DNA of 34,883 nucleotides from an uncultured Anaeromyxobacter sp. (lineage in GTDB: Bacteria; Myxococcota; Myxococcia; Myxococcales; Anaeromyxobacteraceae). Each line of letters opens with the position of its first letter. Within the stretch, counting starts at the first letter, position 1. A program made the position numbers and the translations under genes. Below, in pieces: positions 7,581-14,865 of the stretch. The stretch lies in NCBI GenBank assembly GCA_903874275.1, contig CAIQRS010000113.1, positions 1 to 34,883 of the forward strand, read 5' to 3'. The notes under the pieces were generated by a model that saw only the letters and a program-made list of their open reading frames with translations, made no database searches and had not been told where the DNA came from.

Positions 7581-8768
7581 GTGGTAGTTCTCGACCGGGA
7601 GGCCCCCGTGAACGTCGTCTTCATTTCCCCACACTTCCCCCTCAATTTCTGGCACTTCGTGGCCGCGCTGCGCGACGCCGGTGCCAACGCGCTGGCCATG
7701 GCCGACGAGCCCTGGGAGCGGCTGCGCCCCGAGCTCCGGGCGGCCATGACCGAGTACTACCGGGTCCCGGACATGCACCGGTACGACGACATGGTGCGGG
7801 GGATGGGCTACCTCACGTCCCGCCACGGGAAGATCGACCGGCTCGACTCCATGAGCGAGTACTGGCTCTCCACCGAGGCCCGGCTCCGCGAGGACTTCAA
7901 CGTCTTCGGGCTCCGGCCGGCCGATCTGGCGGTGATGCAGCGCAAGACCGGGATGAAGGGGCTCTTCGCCAGGGCCGGGGTCCCCGCCGCGCCGGCCCAC
8001 CTCGTCCGCGATGCAGAGGCGGCCCGTGCCTTCGTGGCCAGGGTGGGATACCCGCTGGTCGCCAAGCCCGACGTGGGCGTGGGGGCCTCCCGCACCTGGA
8101 AGCTCGAGCGCAAGGCCGACCTGGACGCCTTCCTGGGCTCGATTCCCGAAGTCGACTACGTGCTCGAGGGGTTCGTCGAGGGGGACATCGTCACCTACGA
8201 CGGGCTCGCCGACCGGGACGGCCGGGTGGTCTTCGAGGCCTCGCTCCGCTACAGCCGCGGGATCATGGAGGTCGTCAACGAGGACACCGACGTCTGGTAC
8301 CACGCCTCCCGCGAGATCGAGCCCGACCTGGGCGACGCCGGCCGCCGCCTGGTCCGGGCCTTCGACATCCGGGAGCGCTTCTTCCACGCCGAGTTCTTCC
8401 GCAGGAAGGACGGCTCGCTTCTCGCACTCGAGGTGAACGTCCGCCCCCCCGGTGGGATGACCGTGGACATGTGGAACTTCCAGAACGACGCCGACCTCTA
8501 CCGGGCCTGGGCGGATCTCCTGGTGCACGGCAACGTGGCCCAGCGCTTCGAGCGCCCCTGGTGCGTGGCCTACGTGGGGCGGAAGGACCGCTACCGCTAC
8601 GCGCTCCCGCTCGAGGAGGTTCTCTCGCGCTACCGGTCGATTCTCGTGCACCACGAGCCGGTCAACGACGTCTTCAGCGCCGCCATCGGCAACTACGGCT
8701 TCATCCTCCGGTCCCCCCGCCTGGAGGAACTCTCCGCGGCGGCCGCCGACATCCAGGCCAAGGTCTAG
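7581..8768 (+). CDS. ATP-grasp ligase of unknown substrate
   Basis: 395-residue ATP-grasp protein: such enzymes activate a carboxylate as acylphosphate and join it to an amine, thiol or similar group. An N-terminal Rossmann-like lobe begins NVVFISPHFPLNFW (about residues 11-24). The nucleotide-binding lobe has PLVAKPDVGVGAS with Lys162, the hinge segment LEGFVEGD (195-202), Glu271 in HAEFF and the metal-binding block LEVNVRPPGG (283-292) with Glu284, Asn286 and Arg288. The start is GTG 7581, seven bases after AAGGAGGGG (7565-7573); a second GTG at 7608 just before NVVFIS also has GGGAGG upstream and fits the domain edge. One base separates it from the esterase-like gene. I recall this protein pair together in other bacteria but no established product; substrate unknown. 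Confidence 0.82.
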   Translation: MVVLDREAPVNVVFISPHFPLNFWHFVAALRDAGANALAMADEPWERLRPELRAAMTEYYRVPDMHRYDDMVRGMGYLTSRHGKIDRLDSMSEYWLSTEARLREDFNVFGLRPADLAVMQRKTGMKGLFARAGVPAAPAHLVRDAEAARAFVARVGYPLVAKPDVGVGASRTWKLERKADLDAFLGSIPEVDYVLEGFVEGDIVTYDGLADRDGRVVFEASLRYSRGIMEVVNEDTDVWYHASREIEPDLGDAGRRLVRAFDIRERFFHAEFFRRKDGSLLALEVNVRPPGGMTVDMWNFQNDADLYRAWADLLVHGNVAQRFERPWCVAYVGRKDRYRYALPLEEVLSRYRSILVHHEPVNDVFSAAIGNYGFILRSPRLEELSAAAADIQAKV

Positions 8769-8769
8769 C

Positions 8770-9504
8770 ATGCACGTGGAGAAGCACCGCTGGCACAGCC
8801 CGGCCCTCGGCCAGGAGATGGAGTGCGAGCTCTACGGCCACGGCGGCCGGCCCGTGCTGGCCTTCCCGTCCCAGGACGGCCGCATGGGCGACTTCGCCGG
8901 GTTCGGCATGATCGACGCCTGCGGCGAGATCCTCGAGGCCGGTCGCATGCGGCTCGTCGCCGTGGACGGCATCGACTGGCAGAGCTGGACCAACGCCGCG
9001 GTCGCGCCGGCCGAGCGGGCTCGGCGCCACCTGGCCTACGACCGCTACGTGATGGACGAGCTCGTGCCCTTCGTGCGCAAGGCGGCCGGGCGCGGGACCA
9101 TGTGGGTCACCGGCTGCAGCATGGGGGCCTTCCACGCCGCCAACTTCTTCTTCCGCCGGCCGGACGCGTTCGACGGGGTGATCGGCCTCTCCGGCCTCTA
9201 CTCGGCCCGCAGCTTCATCGCCGACCAGTGGGACGACGCCGCCTACTTCAACAGCCCGCTCCAGTACCTGCCCGGCCTCGCCGATCCGGCCTTCCTGGAT
9301 CGCTACCGCCGTTCCGCCATCGCCTTCGGCGTGGGGCAGGGAAGGTGGGAGGAGGACTGCCTGGCCGACACCCGGGCGCTGGAGGGGATCCTGCGCGAGA
9401 AGGGCGTCCCGGCCTGGTTCGACTACTGGGGTGGCGACGTGGACCACGACTGGCCGTGGTGGCGCAGGATGCTGCCCTACTTCCTCGACCGCATGGGCGT
9501 GTAG
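8770..9504 (+). CDS. Esterase-D-like alpha/beta hydrolase paired with ATP-grasp
   Basis: 244-residue alpha/beta hydrolase of the putative-esterase type (as in S-formylglutathione hydrolase and mycolyltransferases). The nucleophile elbow is GCSMG with Ser117, and His226 in DVDHDW is in the right place for the catalytic histidine; an acidic partner probably lies among Glu195-Asp200. There is no signal peptide, so it is cytosolic. It starts one base after the ligase stop and certainly shares its transcript and probably its pathway: the hydrolase might remove a protecting acyl group or release the ligase product. No biochemical role is established to my knowledge. The 3' end forms one arm of a hairpin shared with the next convergent gene. 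Confidence 0.8.
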   Translation: MHVEKHRWHSPALGQEMECELYGHGGRPVLAFPSQDGRMGDFAGFGMIDACGEILEAGRMRLVAVDGIDWQSWTNAAVAPAERARRHLAYDRYVMDELVPFVRKAAGRGTMWVTGCSMGAFHAANFFFRRPDAFDGVIGLSGLYSARSFIADQWDDAAYFNSPLQYLPGLADPAFLDRYRRSAIAFGVGQGRWEEDCLADTRALEGILREKGVPAWFDYWGGDVDHDWPWWRRMLPYFLDRMGV

Positions 9505-9519
9505 CCGCCCCGCGGCTAC
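9501..9519. terminator. Hairpin shared by two convergent stop codons
   Basis: gtagccgc (9501-9508) and gcggctac (9512-9519) are perfect 8-bp inverted arms around a 3-base loop. Each arm holds the stop codon of one neighbour: TAG 9502-9504 of the esterase on the plus strand, and TAG 9518-9516 of the acyl-CoA synthetase on the minus strand. No T-tract follows either side, so a bidirectional terminator or RNA-end stabiliser is plausible but not proven. Confidence 0.5.
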
Positions 9520-11318
9520 CCCGCCACCTTGGCGCGCGGCTCGTAGAGGGCCGCCAGGCGCGGACCCAGGAAGACGACGAGCGCCTCCCGCTTCACCTTG
9601 AGCGTCGGGGTGACGATGGACGGGTGGTCGGCCGGCGACCCCGGGATGACCAGCAACTTGTGGGGCTTCTCGTACTCGCTGAAGGCGTGCAAGGTCCCCC
9701 GCACCAGGGGCAGGAGCGCCTCGGCGGCGTCGCGCCCCTCGGTCGCCAGCCGCGCCAGGAACTCCGGGGCCACGAAGACGGCCGCCGAGACGAAGGGGCG
9801 CCCCTCCCCGAGCAGCACCGCGCCCTCGAACGGTGGCGTCCCCGCGATGGCCTGCTCGAGCGGTTCGGGGGCGAGCTTCTTCCCGGTGGAGAGCACGAGA
9901 AGGTGCTTCTTCCGCCCCTCCACCCGGAGGAATCCCTCGTCGTCGATGCGGGCCCGGTCGCCGGTGCGGTAGAAGCCGTCCTCGGTGAAGGCTCCGGCGG
10001 TGTCCTCGGCCTCGAGGTAGCCGGTGAGGAGCAGCGGTCCGCGCACCAGGAGTTCCCCGTCGGTGTCGAAGCGGACCTCGTGGTCGGGCGTGACGATGCC
10101 CGCCGAGCCGGACCGGCGCACCCGGTCCCGGACGTTCGCCGAGACCATGCCGCCGGTCTCGGTCATCCCGTAGAGCTCGACGCAGGGGATGCCGAGCCCC
10201 TCCAGGAAGCGGAAGAGGGCCGGCGACGCCGGGGCCCCGCCGCAGAAGAGGGCGCGGATGCGGCCGCCCAGCTTCTGCCGGAGCGGCGCTCCCACCAGCC
10301 GATCGGCGACGCGGGTGAGGATCCGGTCGCCCAGGCTCCGGCTGCCGTCCACCCGGACCCGGACGCCGGCCGCGAGCGAGGCCCGGGCCAGGCGTCGCAG
10401 CGGAGGGGACAGGGAGTCCACCTTGGCCTCCACGGCGGAGCGGAACCGATCGTAGATGAGCGGCACCGAGAATGCGTAGGTCGGGCCGAAGGAGAAGGAC
10501 CGCTCGATGTCCTCGCGACGCAGCACGAGGAGGAGCGCGTGCCCCTGGGCCAGCGCCAGGAAGAACTGGTCGTGGCCGGCCACGTGGGCGAACGGGAGGA
10601 AGTGGACGCCCAGGTCGTCCGGGCCGATGCCGCAGGAGGAGTTGCCGGCGTCGATGGCGTGGACGATGGAACGCTGCGGGAGGCGCACGCCCTTGGGGCG
10701 GCCGGTGGTGCCGCTGGTGAAGATCATGAGGAACGGATCCTCCGGCCCCACGGCGTCCACGAGCGCGTCCCAGGCCGCGTCGCCGAGCGGCTCGGCCTCC
10801 TCGCCCGAGACCTGGGCGGCGGTGAGGAGCCGCACTCCCGGCGGAACCGCCTCGGGCGGGATCGGCTCGACGCTCACCACGGCGACGAGGCCGTCGGCGA
10901 GGAGCTCGCCCGCGGCCGGCGCCAGCTTCTCCCACTGGGCCGGGCCGGAGACGAAGGCCACCCGTGGCTTCACGCGGAGTGCAATGGCGCGGGCCGGCTC
11001 CCCGTCCAGGCTGGCGAAGAGGGCGGCCGGCTCGGCCCGCAGCGCCTGGGCGCCCAGCGAGACCTCCTGCCAGGCCGGCGAGTTCTCGGCCAGCATGAGC
11101 ACCCGGTCGCCGGCGCGAAGGCCGGCGGCGGAGAGCGAGGCCGCGGCCCGGCGCACGCCCCGCTCGAAGGCCGAGAAGCTGACGTCGCGGGGCGGCGCCT
11201 TCCGGTCGGACGGGTCGAGGACGCGCAGGAAGGCGGCGTCGGGGACGCGGCGCGCGGTGGCCCGCAGGAGGGCGGGAAGGGTGCGACCGGAGAACCGGCG
11301 GAGCGTGAGTGTCTTCAT
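9516..11318 (-). CDS. Long-chain acyl-CoA synthetase (AMP-forming)
   Basis: 600-residue member of the ANL adenylating superfamily, most like long-chain fatty acyl-CoA ligases. It shows the P-loop FTSGTTGRPKGV, the adenine-binding YGMTETGG, the GFYRTGDRARID block that holds the ribose-binding Asp, and the hinge GRKKHLLVLSTGKKLAP. PTLKVKRE near the end carries the C-terminal Lys used for adenylation. It activates free fatty acids to acyl-CoA for degradation or lipid synthesis. The start is taken as ATG 11318 (MKTLTLRRFSG); an upstream in-frame ATG at 11342 would add eight residues and neither has a strong ribosome site. It is divergent from the gene at 11380, and convergent with the esterase. 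Confidence 0.9.
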   Translation of the reverse strand: MKTLTLRRFSGRTLPALLRATARRVPDAAFLRVLDPSDRKAPPRDVSFSAFERGVRRAAASLSAAGLRAGDRVLMLAENSPAWQEVSLGAQALRAEPAALFASLDGEPARAIALRVKPRVAFVSGPAQWEKLAPAAGELLADGLVAVVSVEPIPPEAVPPGVRLLTAAQVSGEEAEPLGDAAWDALVDAVGPEDPFLMIFTSGTTGRPKGVRLPQRSIVHAIDAGNSSCGIGPDDLGVHFLPFAHVAGHDQFFLALAQGHALLLVLRREDIERSFSFGPTYAFSVPLIYDRFRSAVEAKVDSLSPPLRRLARASLAAGVRVRVDGSRSLGDRILTRVADRLVGAPLRQKLGGRIRALFCGGAPASPALFRFLEGLGIPCVELYGMTETGGMVSANVRDRVRRSGSAGIVTPDHEVRFDTDGELLVRGPLLLTGYLEAEDTAGAFTEDGFYRTGDRARIDDEGFLRVEGRKKHLLVLSTGKKLAPEPLEQAIAGTPPFEGAVLLGEGRPFVSAAVFVAPEFLARLATEGRDAAEALLPLVRGTLHAFSEYEKPHKLLVIPGSPADHPSIVTPTLKVKREALVVFLGPRLAALYEPRAKVAG

Positions 11319-11379
11319 GGTGTGTGGGAGCGGGAAGATCATAGGACCTTGTCCCGGACGGAGCTAGAGTGCGACCCGG

Positions 11380-12003
11380 ATGGACGCCGAGGGGCTCACC
11401 TACGGACCCAGGGAGTGCGGCAGCTGCCGCTGGTGGCGCCCCATCCTGGAGGACGCGCGGGGCCCGATCGGGCCGTGCCGGTACGGTGCACGGACCGGCG
11501 ACTTTCCCGGGACCGCCCCGATCTGCGAGCAGTACCTGGGGCGCGACCGCTCCATCCCGGCGCCAGCCCCGCCGCGCGAGGTCCGGCGTTCCCCCGCCGC
11601 GCGCCCCCCCGCCGTCCACCGGGCCCCCCCGCCCCCGCTCCCCGAGGAGATCCTCGCCATGACGCGTGAAGAGTTCGCCCAGGCCATCCGCGACGCCCTC
11701 CGGGAGGAGGCTCCCGACGTCCCGCTCGCGCCCAAGTGGGAAGGGGGCTCCATCGTGGTGAAGCCCGGCGACCCTTCGCTCCAGCCCAAGGAGCTGCCGC
11801 TCGACGCCCTCTTCCACAAGGTCGTCATGGTCCGGGACAGGCTCCGGGTGCTCGAGCAGAAGGTGAACGCACACCCCAAGCTCTCCGACGCCGAGAAGGT
11901 GGAGATGCAGGGGTACGTGACGAAGTGCTACGGCAGCTTGACCAGCTTCAACCTGCTCTTCCGCGACGAGAGGGACAAGTTCGTCGGGGAGAAGACCGGG
12001 TAG
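11380..12003 (+). CDS. Hypothetical protein with N-terminal putative Zn site
   Basis: 207 residues, not recognised. The first 55 residues contain CGSC and two later cysteines (Cys13, Cys16, Cys33, Cys49; C-x2-C-x16-C-x15-C) with aromatic neighbours (CRWWRP, CRYG), suggesting a small zinc- or iron-sulfur-binding fold. Residues 56-90 are a Pro/Arg-rich linker. From MTREEFAQAIRDALREE (about 94) the rest appears helical, with SIVVKPGDPSLQPKELPLDALFHKVVMVRDRLRVLEQKV suggesting a coiled region when read in parts. There is no signal peptide or membrane segment. Only 61 bases separate it from the divergent acyl-CoA synthetase gene, so the two may share a control region. A shorter protein starting at the internal ATG 11659 is possible, but codon use supports the longer form. 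Confidence 0.65.
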   Translation: MDAEGLTYGPRECGSCRWWRPILEDARGPIGPCRYGARTGDFPGTAPICEQYLGRDRSIPAPAPPREVRRSPAARPPAVHRAPPPPLPEEILAMTREEFAQAIRDALREEAPDVPLAPKWEGGSIVVKPGDPSLQPKELPLDALFHKVVMVRDRLRVLEQKVNAHPKLSDAEKVEMQGYVTKCYGSLTSFNLLFRDERDKFVGEKTG

Positions 12004-12009
12004 GCCCGA

Positions 12010-12049
12010 CGTCCCGATGCCGCAGTGGGTCTTCGCGGTCATCGGGGCG
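12010..12049 (+). terminator. Stem-loop after the hypothetical gene
   Basis: Starting six bases after the stop codon, cgtcccgatg (12010-12019) pairs with catcggggcg (12040-12049, one G-U pair), and ccgc (12020-12023) pairs with gcgg (12035-12038) across a single bulged base, leaving an 11-base loop. Fourteen pairs make this a strong hairpin, suited to a transcript end, although no T-run follows. Confidence 0.5.
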
Positions 12050-12052
12050 ATA

Positions 12053-12233
12053 TAGTGCTCCGCCCCAGGCATACTGACTGCTGCGAACGCCGATCCTCTC
12101 GCTGCGGCAGACGGCCTCGTCGATGCGCTGCTCGACGTAGCGCTGCTACGCCTCCGCTGCTCCCTCCTCGGGCGCCCGCCTCGCTTCGGTCTCGGCGTTC
12201 TCGTGACGTCACCATGACTGGGTCGGAGCACTA
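12053..12233. repeat. 181-bp element bounded by perfect 10-bp inverted repeats (MITE- or REP-like)
   Basis: The ends are tagtgctccg (12053-12062) and cggagcacta (12224-12233), an exact 10-bp inverted pair. Inside are a second nested pair, gaacgccga (12085-12093) and tcggcgttc (12192-12200), and two central hairpins: gtcga/tcgac (12119-12123, 12132-12136) and cgtagc-gct-gctacg (12136-12150). The sequence has no good reading frame of its own on the plus strand. It fills the gap between two convergent genes, and the last three bases of the right end provide the TAG stop of the asparaginase gene. The pattern fits a small non-coding mobile or repeated element, or a large structured bidirectional terminator. 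Whether it recurs in the genome cannot be seen from one window. Confidence 0.5.
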
Positions 12234-13325
12234 GTACGCCTCGAAGTATCTCTGGATCTGCGCCACGTCCTTCGTCCGCGTGAGCGCCATCTGCAGGAGC
12301 ACCCGGGCCTTCTGTGGATTCAGCTCCATGGCCGCAACGAACCCGAGCTTGTCGTCGTCGAGCTCCACGTTGCGCGCCACGACGCCGGAGCCCACCCGCG
12401 AGCTGCGCACGACCACCACGCCCTTCCTCGCCGCCGCCGAGAGCGCCTGGATGAGCGGTGCGGTGCCGTTGCCGTCGCCCACCCCGGCCAGCACGATCCC
12501 CTTCGCCCCCGCGGCGACGGCGGCGTCCACCATCTCGGTGCCTGCGTTGGCGTGGGAGGAGACGATGAACACCCTGGGCAGCGTGTCCGGCACGGGCATG
12601 TCCGAGAAGACGCCGCCCCGGACGCGCCGCGCCACCGGCGGGCTGGCGGGACGGAACTTCCCGTAGTTGACGATCCCGGCGAGCCCGCCGTTCGGAGAAC
12701 CGAAGGTCTGCAGCGAGGTGGTGTTGGTCTTCACGGCCTCGCTGGCGAAGAAGACGTCGTCGTTCATGACGATGAGGGCGCCGATCCCCCGGGCCTCGGG
12801 GTCGATGGCCACGGCCACCGCGTTGTACAGGTTCATCGGTCCGTCCGCGCTCACCGCCGTGGCGGGGCGCATCGACCCGGTCAGGACCACCGGCTTCGGG
12901 CCCGTGGAGACGAGGTCGAGGAAGAACCCGGTCTCCTCCAGGGTGTCGGTGCCGTGGGTGACCACGATCCCGGCGATCGACGGGTCCTTCTGGATCTCGT
13001 TCACCCGGCGCGCGAGCTTGATCCAGACGGCGTCGTTCATGTCCTGGCTGCCGATGTTGGCGATCTGCTCGCCGCTCACGCTGGCCAGCTGGCTCAAGCC
13101 CGGGACCGCCTGGATGAGCGACTCCACCGAGAAGCTGCCGGACCTGTAGCCCGCCTCTCCCGGCTTGGGCTGGGCTCCCGCGATGGTGCCGCCGGTGGCG
13201 AGGATGATCACCCCGGGCCGCGCCCGCGCGGTCTTCTGGGCCGCCTGGGCCGCGGCGGCGAAGGGGAGGGCGGCCGCGAGGGCCGCGCAGAGCAGATTGC
13301 TTCCAAGGGTCCTCGTCGCGTTCAT
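12231..13325 (-). CDS. ansB: Type II (periplasmic) L-asparaginase
   Basis: 364-residue precursor of a type II asparaginase: asparagine + water to aspartate + ammonia. A signal peptide is evident (LLCAALAAALPFAAAAQAAQ, cleavage near residue 28-30), so it acts in the periplasm. ILATGGTIAG carries nucleophile Thr47, and VVTHGTDTLEET holds the second catalytic Thr126-Asp127; ADGPMNLYNAV and the SSHANAGTE segment are also typical. The ending IQRYFEAY resembles the IQ-x3-NQY end of E. coli AnsB, so the protein is full length. The start ATG 13325 overlaps the aspartase stop as ATGA and has AAGGGG upstream inside the aspartase gene. The codon TAG at the end lies inside an inverted repeat arm. Confidence 0.93.
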   Translation of the reverse strand: MNATRTLGSNLLCAALAAALPFAAAAQAAQKTARARPGVIILATGGTIAGAQPKPGEAGYRSGSFSVESLIQAVPGLSQLASVSGEQIANIGSQDMNDAVWIKLARRVNEIQKDPSIAGIVVTHGTDTLEETGFFLDLVSTGPKPVVLTGSMRPATAVSADGPMNLYNAVAVAIDPEARGIGALIVMNDDVFFASEAVKTNTTSLQTFGSPNGGLAGIVNYGKFRPASPPVARRVRGGVFSDMPVPDTLPRVFIVSSHANAGTEMVDAAVAAGAKGIVLAGVGDGNGTAPLIQALSAAARKGVVVVRSSRVGSGVVARNVELDDDKLGFVAAMELNPQKARVLLQMALTRTKDVAQIQRYFEAY

Positions 13326-14788
13326 GGGGTCCCCTTCTCGGTGCCGTGCTCCTTGAACCACACCTCGTCGTGCCTCATGGCCCTGGCGCCGGCGATGCCG
13401 GGCCTGGTCATCTCGAACGGGTCGAGGATGGCGTCGAGCTGCTCCTTCGTCAGCACCTTGTCGCGCAGGATGAGCTCCCGCACCGGCTTGCCCGTGAGGT
13501 TCGCCTCCCGGGCGATGCGGGCGGCGGTCTCGTACCCCACGTGCGGGTTGATGGCGGTGATCACCCCCACGCTCCCGTCCACGTAAGCCTTCATGCGGTC
13601 GGCGTTGGCGGTGAGCCCCTCCACCAGGAACTTCCGGAAGACCACGAAGACGTTGGTCATGATCCCGATGGACTGGAGCAGGTTGAAGACCAGCACCGGT
13701 TCCATGACGTTGAGCTCGAACTGGCCGGCCTCGGAGGCCAGGCAGATGGTGTGGTCGTTGCCGATGACCTGGAAGGCCACCTGGTTCACCACCTCGGCCA
13801 TGACCGGGTTCACCTTGCCCGGCATGATCGACGAGCCGGGCTGCCGGGCCGGGAGGTTGAGCTCGAAGAGGCCGCAGCGGGGCCCGGACGCCATCATCCG
13901 CAGGTCGTTGGCGATCTTGGAGAGGTTCATCATGCAGACCTTGAGCGCCGCCGACACCTCGGTGTAGCAGTCGGTGTTCTGGGTGGCGTCCACCAGGTCC
14001 TCGGCGGTCCTCATGGGGAAGCCGCTGAACTCCGCCAGGTACTTCACCACCGCGGTGATGTAGTCGGGGTCGGCGTTCAGGCCGGTGCCCACGGCGGTCG
14101 CCCCCATGTTCACCTCGAGCAATTGCTGGCCGACGCCCTGGATGCGCTCGACGTCGCGCCCGATGACGCGCCGGTAGGCGCCGAACTCCTGGCCGAGCCG
14201 GATGGGCACCGCGTCCTGCAGGTGCGTGCGCCCCATCTTGATGATGCCGTGGAACTCCTTCTCCTTGGCGGCGAAGGCCTCGTGGAGATTTCTCAGCTCG
14301 ACGACGAGCCGCCGACCCAGGTCGAGCGCGGCGATGTGGACGCCGGTGGGGAAGGCGTCGTTGGTGGACTGGGCCATGTTGACGTGGGAGTTGGGGCTGA
14401 TGACCTTGTAGTTCCCCTTCGTCTCCCCGAGGATCTCCAGCGCCCGGTTGGCGATCACCTCGTTGGCGTTCATGTTGATGGAGGTGCCGGCGCCCCCCTG
14501 GATGGGATCGACGATGAACTGCGCGTCGAGCTTCCCGGCGATGACGTCGTCGGCCGCCTTGGCGATGGCGTCGGCGATCCGCGCGTCCAGGTGGCCGGTG
14601 TCCCGGTTGGCGAGCGCGGCGGCCTTCTTCACGACGGCCATGGCCCGGATGAGCGCGGGGTGCAGGGGAAGGCCGGTGATGGGGAAGTTCTCGGCCCCCC
14701 GCAGCGTCTGGACGCCGTAGTAGGCGTCGGCGGGGACCTCGCGGTCTCCCAGGAAGTCGTGCTCGATGCGGAACGGGGTCGAGGGCAT
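13322..14788 (-). CDS. aspA: Aspartate ammonia-lyase (aspartase)
   Basis: 488 residues, cytosolic homotetramer family of aspartase/fumarase. It converts aspartate to fumarate and ammonia. The signature GSSIMPGKVNPV (catalytic Ser loop) is intact, with TSINMNANEVIANRA, SPNSHVNMAQSTND and GRTHLQDAVP forming the other active-site segments. The LLxxGT-like features and the N-terminal REHDFLGDREVPADAYYG type opening (IEHDFLGDREVP) favour aspartase over class II fumarase, but fumarase activity cannot be ruled out by eye. Start ATG 14788 follows GGAG by 8 bases. The ATGA overlap with ansB couples the two: asparagine is deamidated outside, aspartate enters and is split to feed the citric-acid cycle and release ammonia. 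Confidence 0.92.
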   Translation of the reverse strand: MPSTPFRIEHDFLGDREVPADAYYGVQTLRGAENFPITGLPLHPALIRAMAVVKKAAALANRDTGHLDARIADAIAKAADDVIAGKLDAQFIVDPIQGGAGTSINMNANEVIANRALEILGETKGNYKVISPNSHVNMAQSTNDAFPTGVHIAALDLGRRLVVELRNLHEAFAAKEKEFHGIIKMGRTHLQDAVPIRLGQEFGAYRRVIGRDVERIQGVGQQLLEVNMGATAVGTGLNADPDYITAVVKYLAEFSGFPMRTAEDLVDATQNTDCYTEVSAALKVCMMNLSKIANDLRMMASGPRCGLFELNLPARQPGSSIMPGKVNPVMAEVVNQVAFQVIGNDHTICLASEAGQFELNVMEPVLVFNLLQSIGIMTNVFVVFRKFLVEGLTANADRMKAYVDGSVGVITAINPHVGYETAARIAREANLTGKPVRELILRDKVLTKEQLDAILDPFEMTRPGIAGARAMRHDEVWFKEHGTEKGTP

Positions 14789-14819
14789 GGTGGTCTCCGT
14801 CGCGGGAGCGTACGGCCGC

Positions 14820-14829
14820 GTCCCGGGAC
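14820..14829. promoter_or_regulatory. 10-bp palindrome upstream of aspA
   Basis: gtcccgggac is its own reverse complement. It lies 32-41 bases upstream of the aspA start in the only gap (77 bases) between the efflux operon and aspA, and its centre is 25 bases from a second palindrome. Possible operator; short GC-rich palindromes also arise by chance in such DNA. Confidence 0.25.
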
Positions 14830-14843
14830 CGAACAGGGCCCAG

Positions 14844-14855
14844 GCGGGTACCCGC
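14844..14855. promoter_or_regulatory. 12-bp palindrome upstream of aspA
   Basis: gcgggtacccgc is a perfect 12-bp palindrome with no loop, so a protein-binding dyad is likelier than an RNA hairpin. It lies between the outer-membrane factor stop and aspA, 56-67 bases upstream of the aspA start, where a promoter or operator for the aspA-ansB pair would be expected. Confidence 0.3.
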
Positions 14856-14865
14856 GCCGAGAGAC

